Shown here one piece after another: positions 1 through 10,741 of a stretch of DNA of 64,000 bases; within the stretch, counting starts at the first letter, position 1, and each line of letters starts with the position of its first letter. A program made the translations under genes and the position numbers. The DNA comes from Microbacterium cremeum (GTDB taxonomy: Bacteria; Actinomycetota; Actinomycetes; Actinomycetales; Microbacteriaceae): NCBI RefSeq assembly GCF_015277855.1, contig NZ_CP063812.1, positions 3,596,001-3,660,000 on the forward strand, in the 5' to 3' direction. Below the pieces are notes generated by a model that saw nothing but the letters and a program-made list of their open reading frames with translations, made no database searches and was not told the DNA's origin.

Positions 1-15
1 GCTCGCGGCCGGGGC

Positions 16-38
16 CCCACGCCCGGGAGGGGCGTGGG
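16..38 (-). terminator. Hairpin terminator after the solute-binding protein gene
   Basis: A perfect 9-bp inverted repeat, CCCACGCCC (16-24) and GGGCGTGGG (30-38), with a 5-nt loop lies 23 bp past the stop of the minus-strand gene at 62-1042. It suggests that gene is the last or only gene of its transcript. Confidence 0.6.
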
Positions 39-61
39 CTCCGTCCACCCGGGTTCCGCTC

Positions 62-1042
62 CTACTGCTGCTGGATCAGCCGGTCGTAGTCGGGCGCGGT
101 CTCGATGTACTCGAACTCGACCGCGAGGGCGCCGAGGTCCTCGATGCCGGCGTCGCCGAGGTCCCACGTGAACGTCGGCAGCGTGATACCGGCCGCGGCC
201 TCCTCGGGGATCTCGAGGTTGGTCGCGATCGCGGCCCGCACGGCGTCCTCGTTGTCGGAGGCCCACTCCAGCGCCTCGGCCATCGCCGCGGAGTACGCGG
301 CGACGAGGTCGGGGTCCTCGTCCAGCAGGGCCTGGGTCGTGATGCTCGTGAGCACGGTGAGACCCGGGATCGTGGCCTGGTACGGCGCGACCACCGACAC
401 GCCGCCGGCGCCGAGGATCATGCCCCGGAACGGGTCGGGCGCCCACGCGGCGTCCATCGTGCCGGCCTCGAGCTGCGCCGGGACGTCGGGGAAGGCGACC
501 TCGACGAACTCGATGGTCGAGGGGTCGCCGCCGTCGTCCTGCACGGCCTTGCGGATGGTGAGGTCGCCGGCCGCGCCGAGCGTGTTGACCGACACCTTCT
601 TGCCGGCGAGGTCGGCGGGGCGGGCGATGCCGGAGTCGCCGAGCGCGACGACCGCGTTGACGTCGGTGCCGTCGGCGAGGCTGTTGGCGTAGTTGCCGAC
701 GATCACGACACCGAGGTCCTGGAGGTCGGCGCGGATGGGCCCGAACGGCTGTCCGATGGCGAACTGGATGTCGCCGCTGAGCAGCGCCGGGATGGCGTTG
801 GCGCCGCCCTGGGCGGGGACGACCTCGATCTCGAGGCCGTGCTCCTCGAAGATCCCTTCCTCCATCGCTGCCCACAGCGCGCCGGTCTCGGCGATGGGGA
901 GGGCGGCGACGCGGACGGTGGTGAGCTCTTCCGGGCCGGCGTCGCCGGTGGGTGAGTTCGACGGGGCGGCGGAATCGGTGCAGCCGCTCAAGGCGATGGC
1001 GGCGGCGGCGAGAACGCCGATGGTGGCAAGACTCTTCTTCAT
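62..1042 (-). CDS. ABC transporter solute-binding lipoprotein, SsuA/NitT/TauT type
   Basis: This is an extracytoplasmic substrate-binding lipoprotein of 326 residues. A short lipoprotein signal ends in the lipobox LSGC with the lipidated cysteine at residue 21. The mature part reads like the NMT1/SsuA family (AALPIAETGALWAAMEEGIFEEHGLEIEVV start, GDIQFAIGQP, then an APDPF segment), which binds sulfonates, taurine, nitrate, thiamine precursors or aromatic anions. No permease or ATPase gene follows before the terminator, so its transporter partners must lie elsewhere. It is divergent from the methyl-THF reductase/O-demethylase operon and shares a 329-bp promoter region with it, which makes uptake of an aromatic acid plausible but unproven. 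Confidence 0.8.
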   Translation of the reverse strand: MKKSLATIGVLAAAAIALSGCTDSAAPSNSPTGDAGPEELTTVRVAALPIAETGALWAAMEEGIFEEHGLEIEVVPAQGGANAIPALLSGDIQFAIGQPFGPIRADLQDLGVVIVGNYANSLADGTDVNAVVALGDSGIARPADLAGKKVSVNTLGAAGDLTIRKAVQDDGGDPSTIEFVEVAFPDVPAQLEAGTMDAAWAPDPFRGMILGAGGVSVVAPYQATIPGLTVLTSITTQALLDEDPDLVAAYSAAMAEALEWASDNEDAVRAAIATNLEIPEEAAAGITLPTFTWDLGDAGIEDLGALAVEFEYIETAPDYDRLIQQQ

Positions 1043-1295
1043 TGACGGGCCTCTCGTGGACGGTGCAGGTGAACGCCGGCTTGTTCTGTCGGAGGCGAGT
1101 CGGGCGTCCTCACCTCGGCGTGCCGGACAAAGTCATCGTGCGCCACGCGACGACCAGTGTCAAGAGTTTCGTGACGCCCGTCACCAATTCGTTGAACATA
1201 GTGCCGCACGATCCCTGTGTCAGCTCAATGGAATCGGGCAGCGGCCGAGCCCCGACCGGCGTCGAGGATGGTCCGACGCGCACATCGCGTACCTA

Positions 1296-1324
1296 TTGCC
1301 ATTACCTATGGTCATAGTTATTCT
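1296..1324 (+). promoter_or_regulatory. Promoter with embedded palindrome for the MTHFR-purU-ligM operon
   Basis: TTGCCA (1296-1301) and TATTCT (1319-1324) are separated by 17 bp, a good vegetative promoter. The spacer holds the palindrome CTATGGTCATAG (1306-1317), placed where a repressor would block polymerase. TACCTAT occurs twice here (1290-1296, 1303-1309) and again in front of the third ligM gene. The rest of 1043-1371 shows no gene. A purine-rich AGAGGAAAGGA (1353-1363) serves as ribosome site for the GTG start at 1372. Confidence 0.55.
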
Positions 1325-1371
1325 GGACGGACCGATGCGGCGAAGCATCGGCAGAGGAAAGGACCTCGAAA

Positions 1372-4690
<3,319 letters not shown>

Positions 4691-4696
4691 CCTCGC

Positions 4697-4723
4697 GCGG
4701 TCGTTGCGCGAAGCGACGACCGC
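4697..4723 (+). terminator. Hairpin terminator after ligM copy 1
   Basis: GCGGTCGT (4697-4704) pairs with ACGACCGC (4716-4723) across an 11-nt loop, beginning 6 bp after the ligM stop codon. No U-tract is visible, as is usual in this group. Confidence 0.5.
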
Positions 4724-4727
4724 GCCC

Positions 4728-4823
4728 CGGTCGCTGAGCGAGCGAGGAACGAGCGAGACGAAACGCGCCCGGCCCTTCCAGGGGCCTGGAGCGTTTCGTC
4801 TCGCTTCGCTCGCTCAACGACCG
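4728..4823. repeat. Long imperfect palindromic repeat, copy 2
   Basis: A 96-bp palindrome begins CGGTCGCTGAGCGAGCGAG and ends CGCTTCGCTCGCTCAACGACCG in inverse order, with inner arms GAGACGAAACGC and GCGTTTCGTCTC. It fills most of the gap before the PadR-type gene and could act as a bidirectional terminator. Confidence 0.75.
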
Positions 4824-4863
4824 ACGTGGCGTGTCGGTACGCTCGGCTAGCGAAGGGAGATCC

Positions 4864-5445
4864 ATGAGTCTGCGATACGCGCTGCTGGCGATCCTGCGCG
4901 TCGGCCCGCTCTCGGGCTACGACCTGCAGAAGCAGTTCCACCAGTCCGTCGGGCACGTGTGGCATGCGCCGGACTCGCAGATCTACCCCGAGCTGCGCAA
5001 GATGGAGCAGCTCGGCCTCATCGAGGGCGAGGAGCAGCCGCGCGGCGAGCGCGGCACCCGCCGGCTCTATCACGTGACGGATGCCGGTGACCGCGCGTTC
5101 CTGGAATGGATGACGTCTGCGCTGGAGTATCAGCGCGTGCGCGACCCCGCACACCTGCGCGCGGCCTACCTCGAGACGACCACGCCGGAGGCCGCCCGCG
5201 CGTTCCTGGAGCGTCACATCGCGCAGTGGGAGGGCGAGCTCGCGCAGTGGGAGGGCGAGCTCGAGCGCATCGACGCGGTCGCGAACCCCATGCTGGTGCG
5301 GCGTCTGGCGGTGACCGCGGATGCCGACCGCGAGCGGACGATCGCCTACAAGCGCTTCGCGTACGAAGGCCTGGTCGAGCGGGCCCAGGGCGAGATCGCG
5401 TGGGCCCGCCGCGGGCTGGAGCTCGTCGAGCGCCTCCGCGCCTAG
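4864..5445 (+). CDS. PadR family transcriptional regulator
   Basis: A 193-residue PadR-like regulator. The N-terminal winged helix (residues 1-80) shows YALLAILRVGPLSGYDLQKQF, the DSQIYPELRKMEQLGLI recognition block and GTRRLYHVTDAGDRAF wing. The C-terminal part is a long helical dimerisation domain of the Vir/PadR-C type. The ATG at 4864 has AAGGGAG 6 nt upstream. PadR proteins often control phenolic-acid genes, consistent with the neighbours, but the target is unknown. Within the helical domain, 21 bp are perfectly duplicated in tandem (5221-5241 and 5242-5262), repeating AQWEGEL. Confidence 0.88.
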   Translation: MSLRYALLAILRVGPLSGYDLQKQFHQSVGHVWHAPDSQIYPELRKMEQLGLIEGEEQPRGERGTRRLYHVTDAGDRAFLEWMTSALEYQRVRDPAHLRAAYLETTTPEAARAFLERHIAQWEGELAQWEGELERIDAVANPMLVRRLAVTADADRERTIAYKRFAYEGLVERAQGEIAWARRGLELVERLRA

Positions 5446-5454
5446 GGTGGAGAC

Positions 5455-5991
5455 GTGCCGGACATCAACAGAGACCCCCGGGGGACTCCCGCGACCGATC
5501 GGCTCAACTACACGGCCTATCGACTCGCGCGTGCGCTGAACCGCGCCGCCGAGAACACCGCGCTCGCGCACGGAATCACGCTCCCGCAGCTGCTGATCCT
5601 GCAGGTGCTCGGCGAGGGGGTTCCACTGTCGAACGCGCAGGTCGCCCGGCGCACGTTCGTCAGCTCGCAGGCGGCGCACGTGGTCTCGGGCGAGCTCCTC
5701 GCGTCGGGGCTGATCGAACGGGTCGAGCACCCTACGAATCGGCGCGTGCGGCTGGTGCGGCTCAGCGAGGCGGGCTGGGCGACGCTCGCCGAGTGCGAGA
5801 GCGAGATCCGGGCGCGCGAGGATCGCCTCGCCGACGAGATCGGACCGGACCTGGGCGAGACGCTCGCCGAGATCCTCGAGCACGCCGCCGACGTGCTCGC
5901 CGGCGGGTACTTCGGCGACAAGGATGCCGAGGCGCAGGCGGTCGCACGGCGCCGGCGCCCCAGCAAGGGCGTCGGCATGGCGCCGGTCTGA
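5455..5991 (+). CDS. MarR family transcriptional regulator
   Basis: A 178-residue MarR-type winged-helix protein. The core runs from LNYTAYRLARALNRAAENTALAHGITLPQLLILQVL to the wing region ERVEHPTNRRVRLVRLSEAG (about 84-103), the hallmark DRR/NRR loop of the family. The GTG start is 9 bp after the PadR stop and is preceded by GTGGAGA, so the two regulators are probably co-transcribed. It converges on the MFS gene, which it may control. A basic tail (ARRRRPSKG) closes the protein. Confidence 0.85.
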   Translation: MPDINRDPRGTPATDRLNYTAYRLARALNRAAENTALAHGITLPQLLILQVLGEGVPLSNAQVARRTFVSSQAAHVVSGELLASGLIERVEHPTNRRVRLVRLSEAGWATLAECESEIRAREDRLADEIGPDLGETLAEILEHAADVLAGGYFGDKDAEAQAVARRRRPSKGVGMAPV

Positions 5992-5998
5992 CGCGACG

Positions 5999-7195
5999 TC
6001 ACGCGGTGGGGCGCCGGCCCGACCGGAGGCGCACGAACACCGCGCACGCGAGCGCCGCGGTTCCCCCGATCGCGAGGGCGGCCTGTCCGCCCGCCTCGTC
6101 GACGACCCACCCCATCACGAAGGCTCCGAACGGCACCATGCCGTAGTTGCCGAGCGTCACGAGCGACATCATGCGCCCGATGTGCTCTGGGGGGACGCTG
6201 ACCTGCGCGGCCGCGTTGAGCACGCCCTGGTAGTAGCCGACTCCGAGCCCGAGAGCCGGCCCGAGCGCGAGGAAGACCGGCAGGCCCGGCGCGACCGCGT
6301 TCGCGAGGAGCGCCAGGCCGAGTCCGGTGCAGGCGACGACGAGCGAGCGCACCGAGACGCTCGCGCGCCCAGCGGCGATGATGCCGCCGGCGATCGCACC
6401 GACTGCGTTGAGCGTGTGGACGACGCCCACCGCGGTCGCGTCGCCGTCGAAGGTGAGCGTCACGGTGGAGGTGAGCACGAGCATGAGGTTCAGCGCGAGC
6501 AGGGCGACGACGGCGTTCACGATGAGGAGGGTGACCAGTGCCGGGTCCCGCCCGACCCGGTACCTGTCTGCGCCCTCGTCCCGCCGGCGCACCTCGCGCG
6601 CGTGCAGTCGCGACGGACGGATGAGCACGATCGAGAGGAACACCAGCAGGAACGACGCCGCGTTGACGAGCATGCACGCCGTCGGGCCGAGGCTCTGGAA
6701 CGCGACGCCCGCGAGCCCCGGACCGACCGATCGCGCCGAGGCCAGCGCGATGGTGCTGAGCGAGACGGCCCGCCCCAGCTCGCCCGGGCCGACGAGCTCG
6801 AACACGATCGCCTGCGCGGCGACGCGCTCGAACGTGTGGACGGTGCCGAGCGCTGCGACCAGCGCGTAGAACACCGTCACCGGCGCGTCGGGGGTGAGCG
6901 TCGCCACCGCGAGTCCGCCGACGACGGCAGCCGACAGCAGCGACGTGATCAGCAGGATCGTGCGCGGGCGCACCCGGTCGGCGACGCGTCCTGCCGGCAC
7001 GCTGAGCAGCAGCAGCGGCAGGAACTGGGCGATCGTGACGCCGCTCAGCGCGCGGGCGCTGCCGGTCGCCTCGAGGACCACGAGCGACAGGGCGAGGTTC
7101 TGGAACCACGTGCCCGTGTTGGAGACGACCTGACCGCTGAAGTAGAGCGAGAACCGGCCGTTCGCGAACGGCTGGAACACGCCCCACGAGGTCAC
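5999..7195 (-). CDS. Major facilitator superfamily transporter (EntS/MFS_3-like)
   Basis: A 398-residue membrane protein with about twelve hydrophobic segments and the MFS loop GRVADRVRPRTILL (about 70-83). The opening FANGRFSLYFSGQVVSNTGTWFQNLALSLVV matches the MFS_3 group of exporters and drug/metabolite carriers. It starts with GTG only 4 bp after the stop of the cysteine-free dehydratase-like gene and is the last gene of the 14494-to-5999 cluster. Its direction of transport and substrate are unknown; context suggests a metabolite linked to the CoA chemistry of that cluster. Confidence 0.82.
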   Translation of the reverse strand: MTSWGVFQPFANGRFSLYFSGQVVSNTGTWFQNLALSLVVLEATGSARALSGVTIAQFLPLLLLSVPAGRVADRVRPRTILLITSLLSAAVVGGLAVATLTPDAPVTVFYALVAALGTVHTFERVAAQAIVFELVGPGELGRAVSLSTIALASARSVGPGLAGVAFQSLGPTACMLVNAASFLLVFLSIVLIRPSRLHAREVRRRDEGADRYRVGRDPALVTLLIVNAVVALLALNLMLVLTSTVTLTFDGDATAVGVVHTLNAVGAIAGGIIAAGRASVSVRSLVVACTGLGLALLANAVAPGLPVFLALGPALGLGVGYYQGVLNAAAQVSVPPEHIGRMMSLVTLGNYGMVPFGAFVMGWVVDEAGGQAALAIGGTAALACAVFVRLRSGRRPTA

Positions 7196-7199
7196 CGGA

Positions 7200-8459
7200 T
7201 CACGCGCGGGCGGGGACCCGGTCGCGCAGGAACGCCCCGATCCGCTCGCGCACGCCGGCGATGGATCGTGCGTCGGCGTTGCTGCCGCGGATCTCGAGAA
7301 CCGGGATGCCGCGTTCCTCGAGCGCCGCCGAGATCAGGGCGCCGCCCGGCGTGTCGTCGGCGACGAGATGCACGACGCCGTCCACACCGTGCCCCAGCGC
7401 CTCCTTGACGTACCAGGAGGACGACATCGGCGGCACGTACAGGAGGTCCGTCAGGCCCACGAACCGCGCCGCCAGGGCGCGCACCGGATCGTCCCCGTAC
7501 CGCGCGTACCCGTCCGCGGCGATCGCCAGGTACATCGACCACACGAACACCGCTCCGAACTCCTCCTGGAAGGCGCGGTACATCTCGAGGTCCGACCACA
7601 GTCCGCGGCCGATCCACATGAGCCGGCGTCGCTCGCCCGGCCACACGGCCACCCCCCGGCCGATGCGGTCGGCGACGTCGTCGTGGAGGCGCCGGGCGGC
7701 GTCCACGGCCCATCGGGTTCCGCGATGCCATTGCGGCACCATGACGCTCGGGATGATGTCGGTCACCGGCACGGGCAGCGGCCGCGCGGCGGCCAGCAGG
7801 TCGCGGGTACGCCGGTTCCACTCCGCCTGCTCGTTGGCCAGCGCCATCACCTCGGCCAGGCGTGCGCGGTCCAGGGCACGATCCAGGCGCTCCTCGAGCC
7901 AGGCGATGAGCTCTTCGATCTCTCCCTGCAGCAGGTCGATGCGCTCCGCCCCGAACACGTCCTCCCAGCGGTGGTCCACGAGGTCCCACCAGCCCTCCGG
8001 GGCGGGAACCGCGGCGGTGCGCGAGAGCAGGAAGGTCTCGGTGCCGGCGCGGCGGCCCCACTGCTCGAATATCTTGTGGGTGACGTCGCCGCCTCTCTCG
8101 GTGATCGCGAAGCGCGGCTCGGGCAGGCCGCCCCACGGCGCCCGGTCCGCAGGGAGGTCCTGGGCGCCGAGCGGGAGCACGTCGTACTGCCTGCTGTAGT
8201 CGGGCAGCCCGCGCGCGGCGACGGACCCGAGGCTGCCGGGTCCGGCGCGCTTGGCCGAGATGATCGACGACCACCACTGGTTGACGACGTACGGCACGCC
8301 GAGCGAGCGCAGCACCTCGTGCGGGGCATCCGCATTCGCCAGCGCGAGCGACTCCCCTCCGTCCACCCGCGCCGCCAGGGAATGGAACCACTCCCGCTGG
8401 TAGGCGGTGGCCTCGGCCGCGCTCGGCAGGCGATCGGATGCCGCGGTGCGCCCGGTCAT
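7200..8459 (-). CDS. 2-hydroxyacyl-CoA dehydratase/benzoyl-CoA reductase-like subunit without cysteines
   Basis: A 419-residue protein of the HgdB/FldC/BcrC fold family, recognised from GVPYVVNQWWSSIISAKRAG (about 54-73), the GDDPVRALAARF segment, and the C-terminal GIPVLEIRGSNADARSIAGVRERIGAF block that in true dehydratases ends GIPxLxLExD...RIxAF. Classical members hold a [4Fe-4S] cluster through cysteines; this protein contains no cysteine, so it cannot bind one in the usual way. Start ATG (8457-8459) overlaps the upstream stop by 4 bp. It presumably pairs with the next subunit. Whether it is a catalyst, a CoA-binding scaffold or a redox-independent lyase is open. Confidence 0.65.
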   Translation of the reverse strand: MTGRTAASDRLPSAAEATAYQREWFHSLAARVDGGESLALANADAPHEVLRSLGVPYVVNQWWSSIISAKRAGPGSLGSVAARGLPDYSRQYDVLPLGAQDLPADRAPWGGLPEPRFAITERGGDVTHKIFEQWGRRAGTETFLLSRTAAVPAPEGWWDLVDHRWEDVFGAERIDLLQGEIEELIAWLEERLDRALDRARLAEVMALANEQAEWNRRTRDLLAAARPLPVPVTDIIPSVMVPQWHRGTRWAVDAARRLHDDVADRIGRGVAVWPGERRRLMWIGRGLWSDLEMYRAFQEEFGAVFVWSMYLAIAADGYARYGDDPVRALAARFVGLTDLLYVPPMSSSWYVKEALGHGVDGVVHLVADDTPGGALISAALEERGIPVLEIRGSNADARSIAGVRERIGAFLRDRVPARA

Positions 8460-9499
8460 GCGGCTGCCGCTCCCGTCAGGTCGCGAGCCAGCTCCCGCAC
8501 GGCGCGCAGCTCGTCGCCCGGGTGCACGCGGGTCTGCACGTGCAGCGCCACCCCGATCTCGCCGAGGAGCTCGGCCTGATCGGGGACGTCCCACGCCGGC
8601 GCCTCGTCGAGTTCACGGATGACACCGCCGACGCCGCGCGCGGCGCCGAGCAGGGCGGTGTCGCGCGTGAGGAGCGCCCGCGCAGCGCTGGATGCCGTGG
8701 CCGACCCCCCGACGCGGTCAAAGTGCCGGTCGACGAGGCCGTCGATGGCCTCCTCGACCGTCGCCGCGTCGACCGCCACCCCGAGCCACGCGCCGTCGCC
8801 GGTGTCGTGATCCTCGCTGACGATGACGCAGCCCTGCTCTTCGAGGGCACGGTAGAGGCCGGCATCCGGGTGACTGGATCCGGTCAGATGAACCCGCACC
8901 GCCGTCTGCGGCACGTCGGAGCGCGCACCGTCGACGCGCACGACGGCGTCCGCAGGATCGAGGCGGGCGGCGTCGAGCAGGGCTTCGAGGGCGAGGGCTC
9001 CCGAGCACTGCGGCGGTTCGGCACGCCGACGCGCCCGCAGGCGCTCGAGCGCAGACCCGAGCGCACGCTCGGCGTCGGCGGACCTCGCGAGCGCCGCGGC
9101 GTCGAGCGCCTGCCCAGTGAGTCCCGTGAGGAAGGCGACGAGCCCCGCGAACTGGAAGCGCGCGAACCGCCGAGCTGCCGTCGAAGGCGCGCGCGGCAGG
9201 TCCACCAGGTGCAGCGGCAGCTCGGGGGCGATCGATCGCAGGACGTAGAACAGCCGCACGTTCGCCTGGCTGTCGGCGCACACGACGAGCGCGTCGCAGT
9301 CCAGGCGGCCCGCGCGCACCTGGCTCAGGATGCGTCCGGCGACGGCGTCCGCCGCTCCGAGGAGGTCGCGGGCCACCGGGTCGACGTCACCGGTCCACGA
9401 CCCGGTGACTCGATGCGGGGTCGCTCCGCTCGCGAGCACGAGCTGACGCGGGACGTCGTTCCCGACGATCCCGACCACCGGTCGCCGGGGCCGTGTCAC
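8456..9499 (-). CDS. 2-hydroxyacyl-CoA dehydratase-like second subunit
   Basis: A 347-residue partner of the previous protein, also of the HgdB/BcrBC family. VVGIVGNDVPRQLVLASGATPHRV at the N-terminus matches the family opening in which an active-site loop follows the first strand. DALVVCADSQANVRLFYVLR (about 75-94) keeps a cysteine at the place of a cluster ligand. Four cysteines occur in all, but they do not clearly match the three-ligand pattern. It starts with GTG overlapping the CoA-transferase stop (GTGA) and ends overlapping the next start. The short length suggests a reduced third domain. No HgdC/BcrAD-type activator ATPase is in the window. Confidence 0.6.
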   Translation of the reverse strand: MTRPRRPVVGIVGNDVPRQLVLASGATPHRVTGSWTGDVDPVARDLLGAADAVAGRILSQVRAGRLDCDALVVCADSQANVRLFYVLRSIAPELPLHLVDLPRAPSTAARRFARFQFAGLVAFLTGLTGQALDAAALARSADAERALGSALERLRARRRAEPPQCSGALALEALLDAARLDPADAVVRVDGARSDVPQTAVRVHLTGSSHPDAGLYRALEEQGCVIVSEDHDTGDGAWLGVAVDAATVEEAIDGLVDRHFDRVGGSATASSAARALLTRDTALLGAARGVGGVIRELDEAPAWDVPDQAELLGEIGVALHVQTRVHPGDELRAVRELARDLTGAAAA

Positions 9500-10740
9500 A
9501 GCACTCCGTCGCGCCGGAGCCCTTGCACGCGCTCGTCGTCGTAGCCGAGCAGCGCGCCCAGGACGTCGTCGGTGTGCTCGCCGAGGCCGGGAGCGGGTCG
9601 CGACAGGTCGACCGGACTGCGGGAGAAGACCACCGGCAGCCCGCTTCCGTACAGCCCCTCGAAGTGCCCGTACCGCGGATGCACGAGCGGCACGACCTCG
9701 CGCCGGCTGGTGACGATGTCGTCGCGCACCGCCGTGGCGGTGTCGCGCACCGGCGCCGCCGGGACGCCGTTGCGCTCGAGCGCCGAGAGGACTTCGGCGG
9801 TGGAGCGGGCGGCCGCCCAGTCCGCGATCATGCCGTGCAGCTGGTCGGCGTGGGTCACGCGCGCATCGCGCGAGGAGAACCGCGGGTCGTCGACCAGTTC
9901 CGGGGTGCCCATGGCGGCCAGCGTCCCCTCGGCGAACTGATCCGTCGGCGCGCAGATCGCGAACCAGCCGTCCGCCGCCTGGAAGGTGCCGAACGGCGCC
10001 AGCCGCGGGACGACGGCGCCGGTCCGCAGCGGGAACCCGACCGACTCCAGCGCGTCGAAGGGCTCGCACGCCACGAGCGACGTGAGGCTGCCGAGCATCG
10101 AGACATCCACGTGCTGCCCCTCGCCGGTGGCTTCGGCATCCATCACCGCCGCCAGCGTGCCGATCACCGCGAACAGCGGCGCGACCAGGTCGCCGATCGG
10201 AAGGCCGAAGCGGATCGGCGCGTCGCCGGGCTCGCCGGCGGTCATCATGACGCCACTGAGCGCCTGGATGATCGTGTCCATCGCCTTGCCGTCGCCCGGG
10301 ACGCCTTGCGCACCGAACCCGCTGATCGACGTGTAGACGACGCGGGGGTTCACCTGCTGCACCGCGGCATAGTCGATGCCGAGTCGTCGTGTCACGCCCG
10401 CGCTGTAGTTCTCGACCACGATGTCGGCGTTGCGCACGAGGTCGAAGAACACGGCGCGGCTCTCGGGATGCTTGAGATTGAGCGTGATGCTCTCTTTGCC
10501 GCGGCCGCGCGCCATCATCGACACCGACATGTCGTCGGGTGCGGAGCGGCGCATCTGCAGGCCGTCCGCGGTCACGTACGGCGAGTTGTTGCGCGACGAG
10601 TCGCCGCCGCGCGCGGGGTTCTCGACCTTGATCACCCGCGCGCCGAGGCTGGCCAGCAGCATCGTCGCGTACGGGCCCGCCAGGGCGGTGGTCAGGTCGA
10701 TCACGGTCTTGCCCGCGAGGGGCCCGTCGGTCGTGCTCAT
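9496..10740 (-). CDS. Family III CoA-transferase (CaiB/Frc/BaiF)
   Basis: A 414-residue CoA-transferase that would move CoA between a carboxylate and an acyl-CoA donor. The opening PLAGKTVIDLTTALAGPYATMLLASLGARVIKVE is diagnostic, as are NLKHPESRAVFFDLVRNADIVVENYSAGVTRRLGID and RFGLPIGDLVAPLFAVIG, where Asp184 should be the catalytic aspartate. The gene lies 1 bp after the CapA-like gene and overlaps the dehydratase-like gene. In anaerobes the pair CoA-transferase plus 2-hydroxyacyl-CoA dehydratase converts 2-hydroxy acids to enoyl-CoA; the same order here suggests activation of an imported acid to its CoA ester. Confidence 0.88.
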   Translation of the reverse strand: MSTTDGPLAGKTVIDLTTALAGPYATMLLASLGARVIKVENPARGGDSSRNNSPYVTADGLQMRRSAPDDMSVSMMARGRGKESITLNLKHPESRAVFFDLVRNADIVVENYSAGVTRRLGIDYAAVQQVNPRVVYTSISGFGAQGVPGDGKAMDTIIQALSGVMMTAGEPGDAPIRFGLPIGDLVAPLFAVIGTLAAVMDAEATGEGQHVDVSMLGSLTSLVACEPFDALESVGFPLRTGAVVPRLAPFGTFQAADGWFAICAPTDQFAEGTLAAMGTPELVDDPRFSSRDARVTHADQLHGMIADWAAARSTAEVLSALERNGVPAAPVRDTATAVRDDIVTSRREVVPLVHPRYGHFEGLYGSGLPVVFSRSPVDLSRPAPGLGEHTDDVLGALLGYDDERVQGLRRDGVL

Positions 10741-10741
10741 G

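Noticed and set aside
5221..5262. Assembly artefact in the PadR gene
   Set aside because: The duplication is in frame and within a helical region tolerant of such change; there is no evidence of a break in the frame.
5924..7408. A long plus-strand open frame opposite the MFS gene
   Set aside because: The translated product is highly charged and low-complexity (ER/DR-rich), as expected from the complement of a GC-rich membrane-protein gene.
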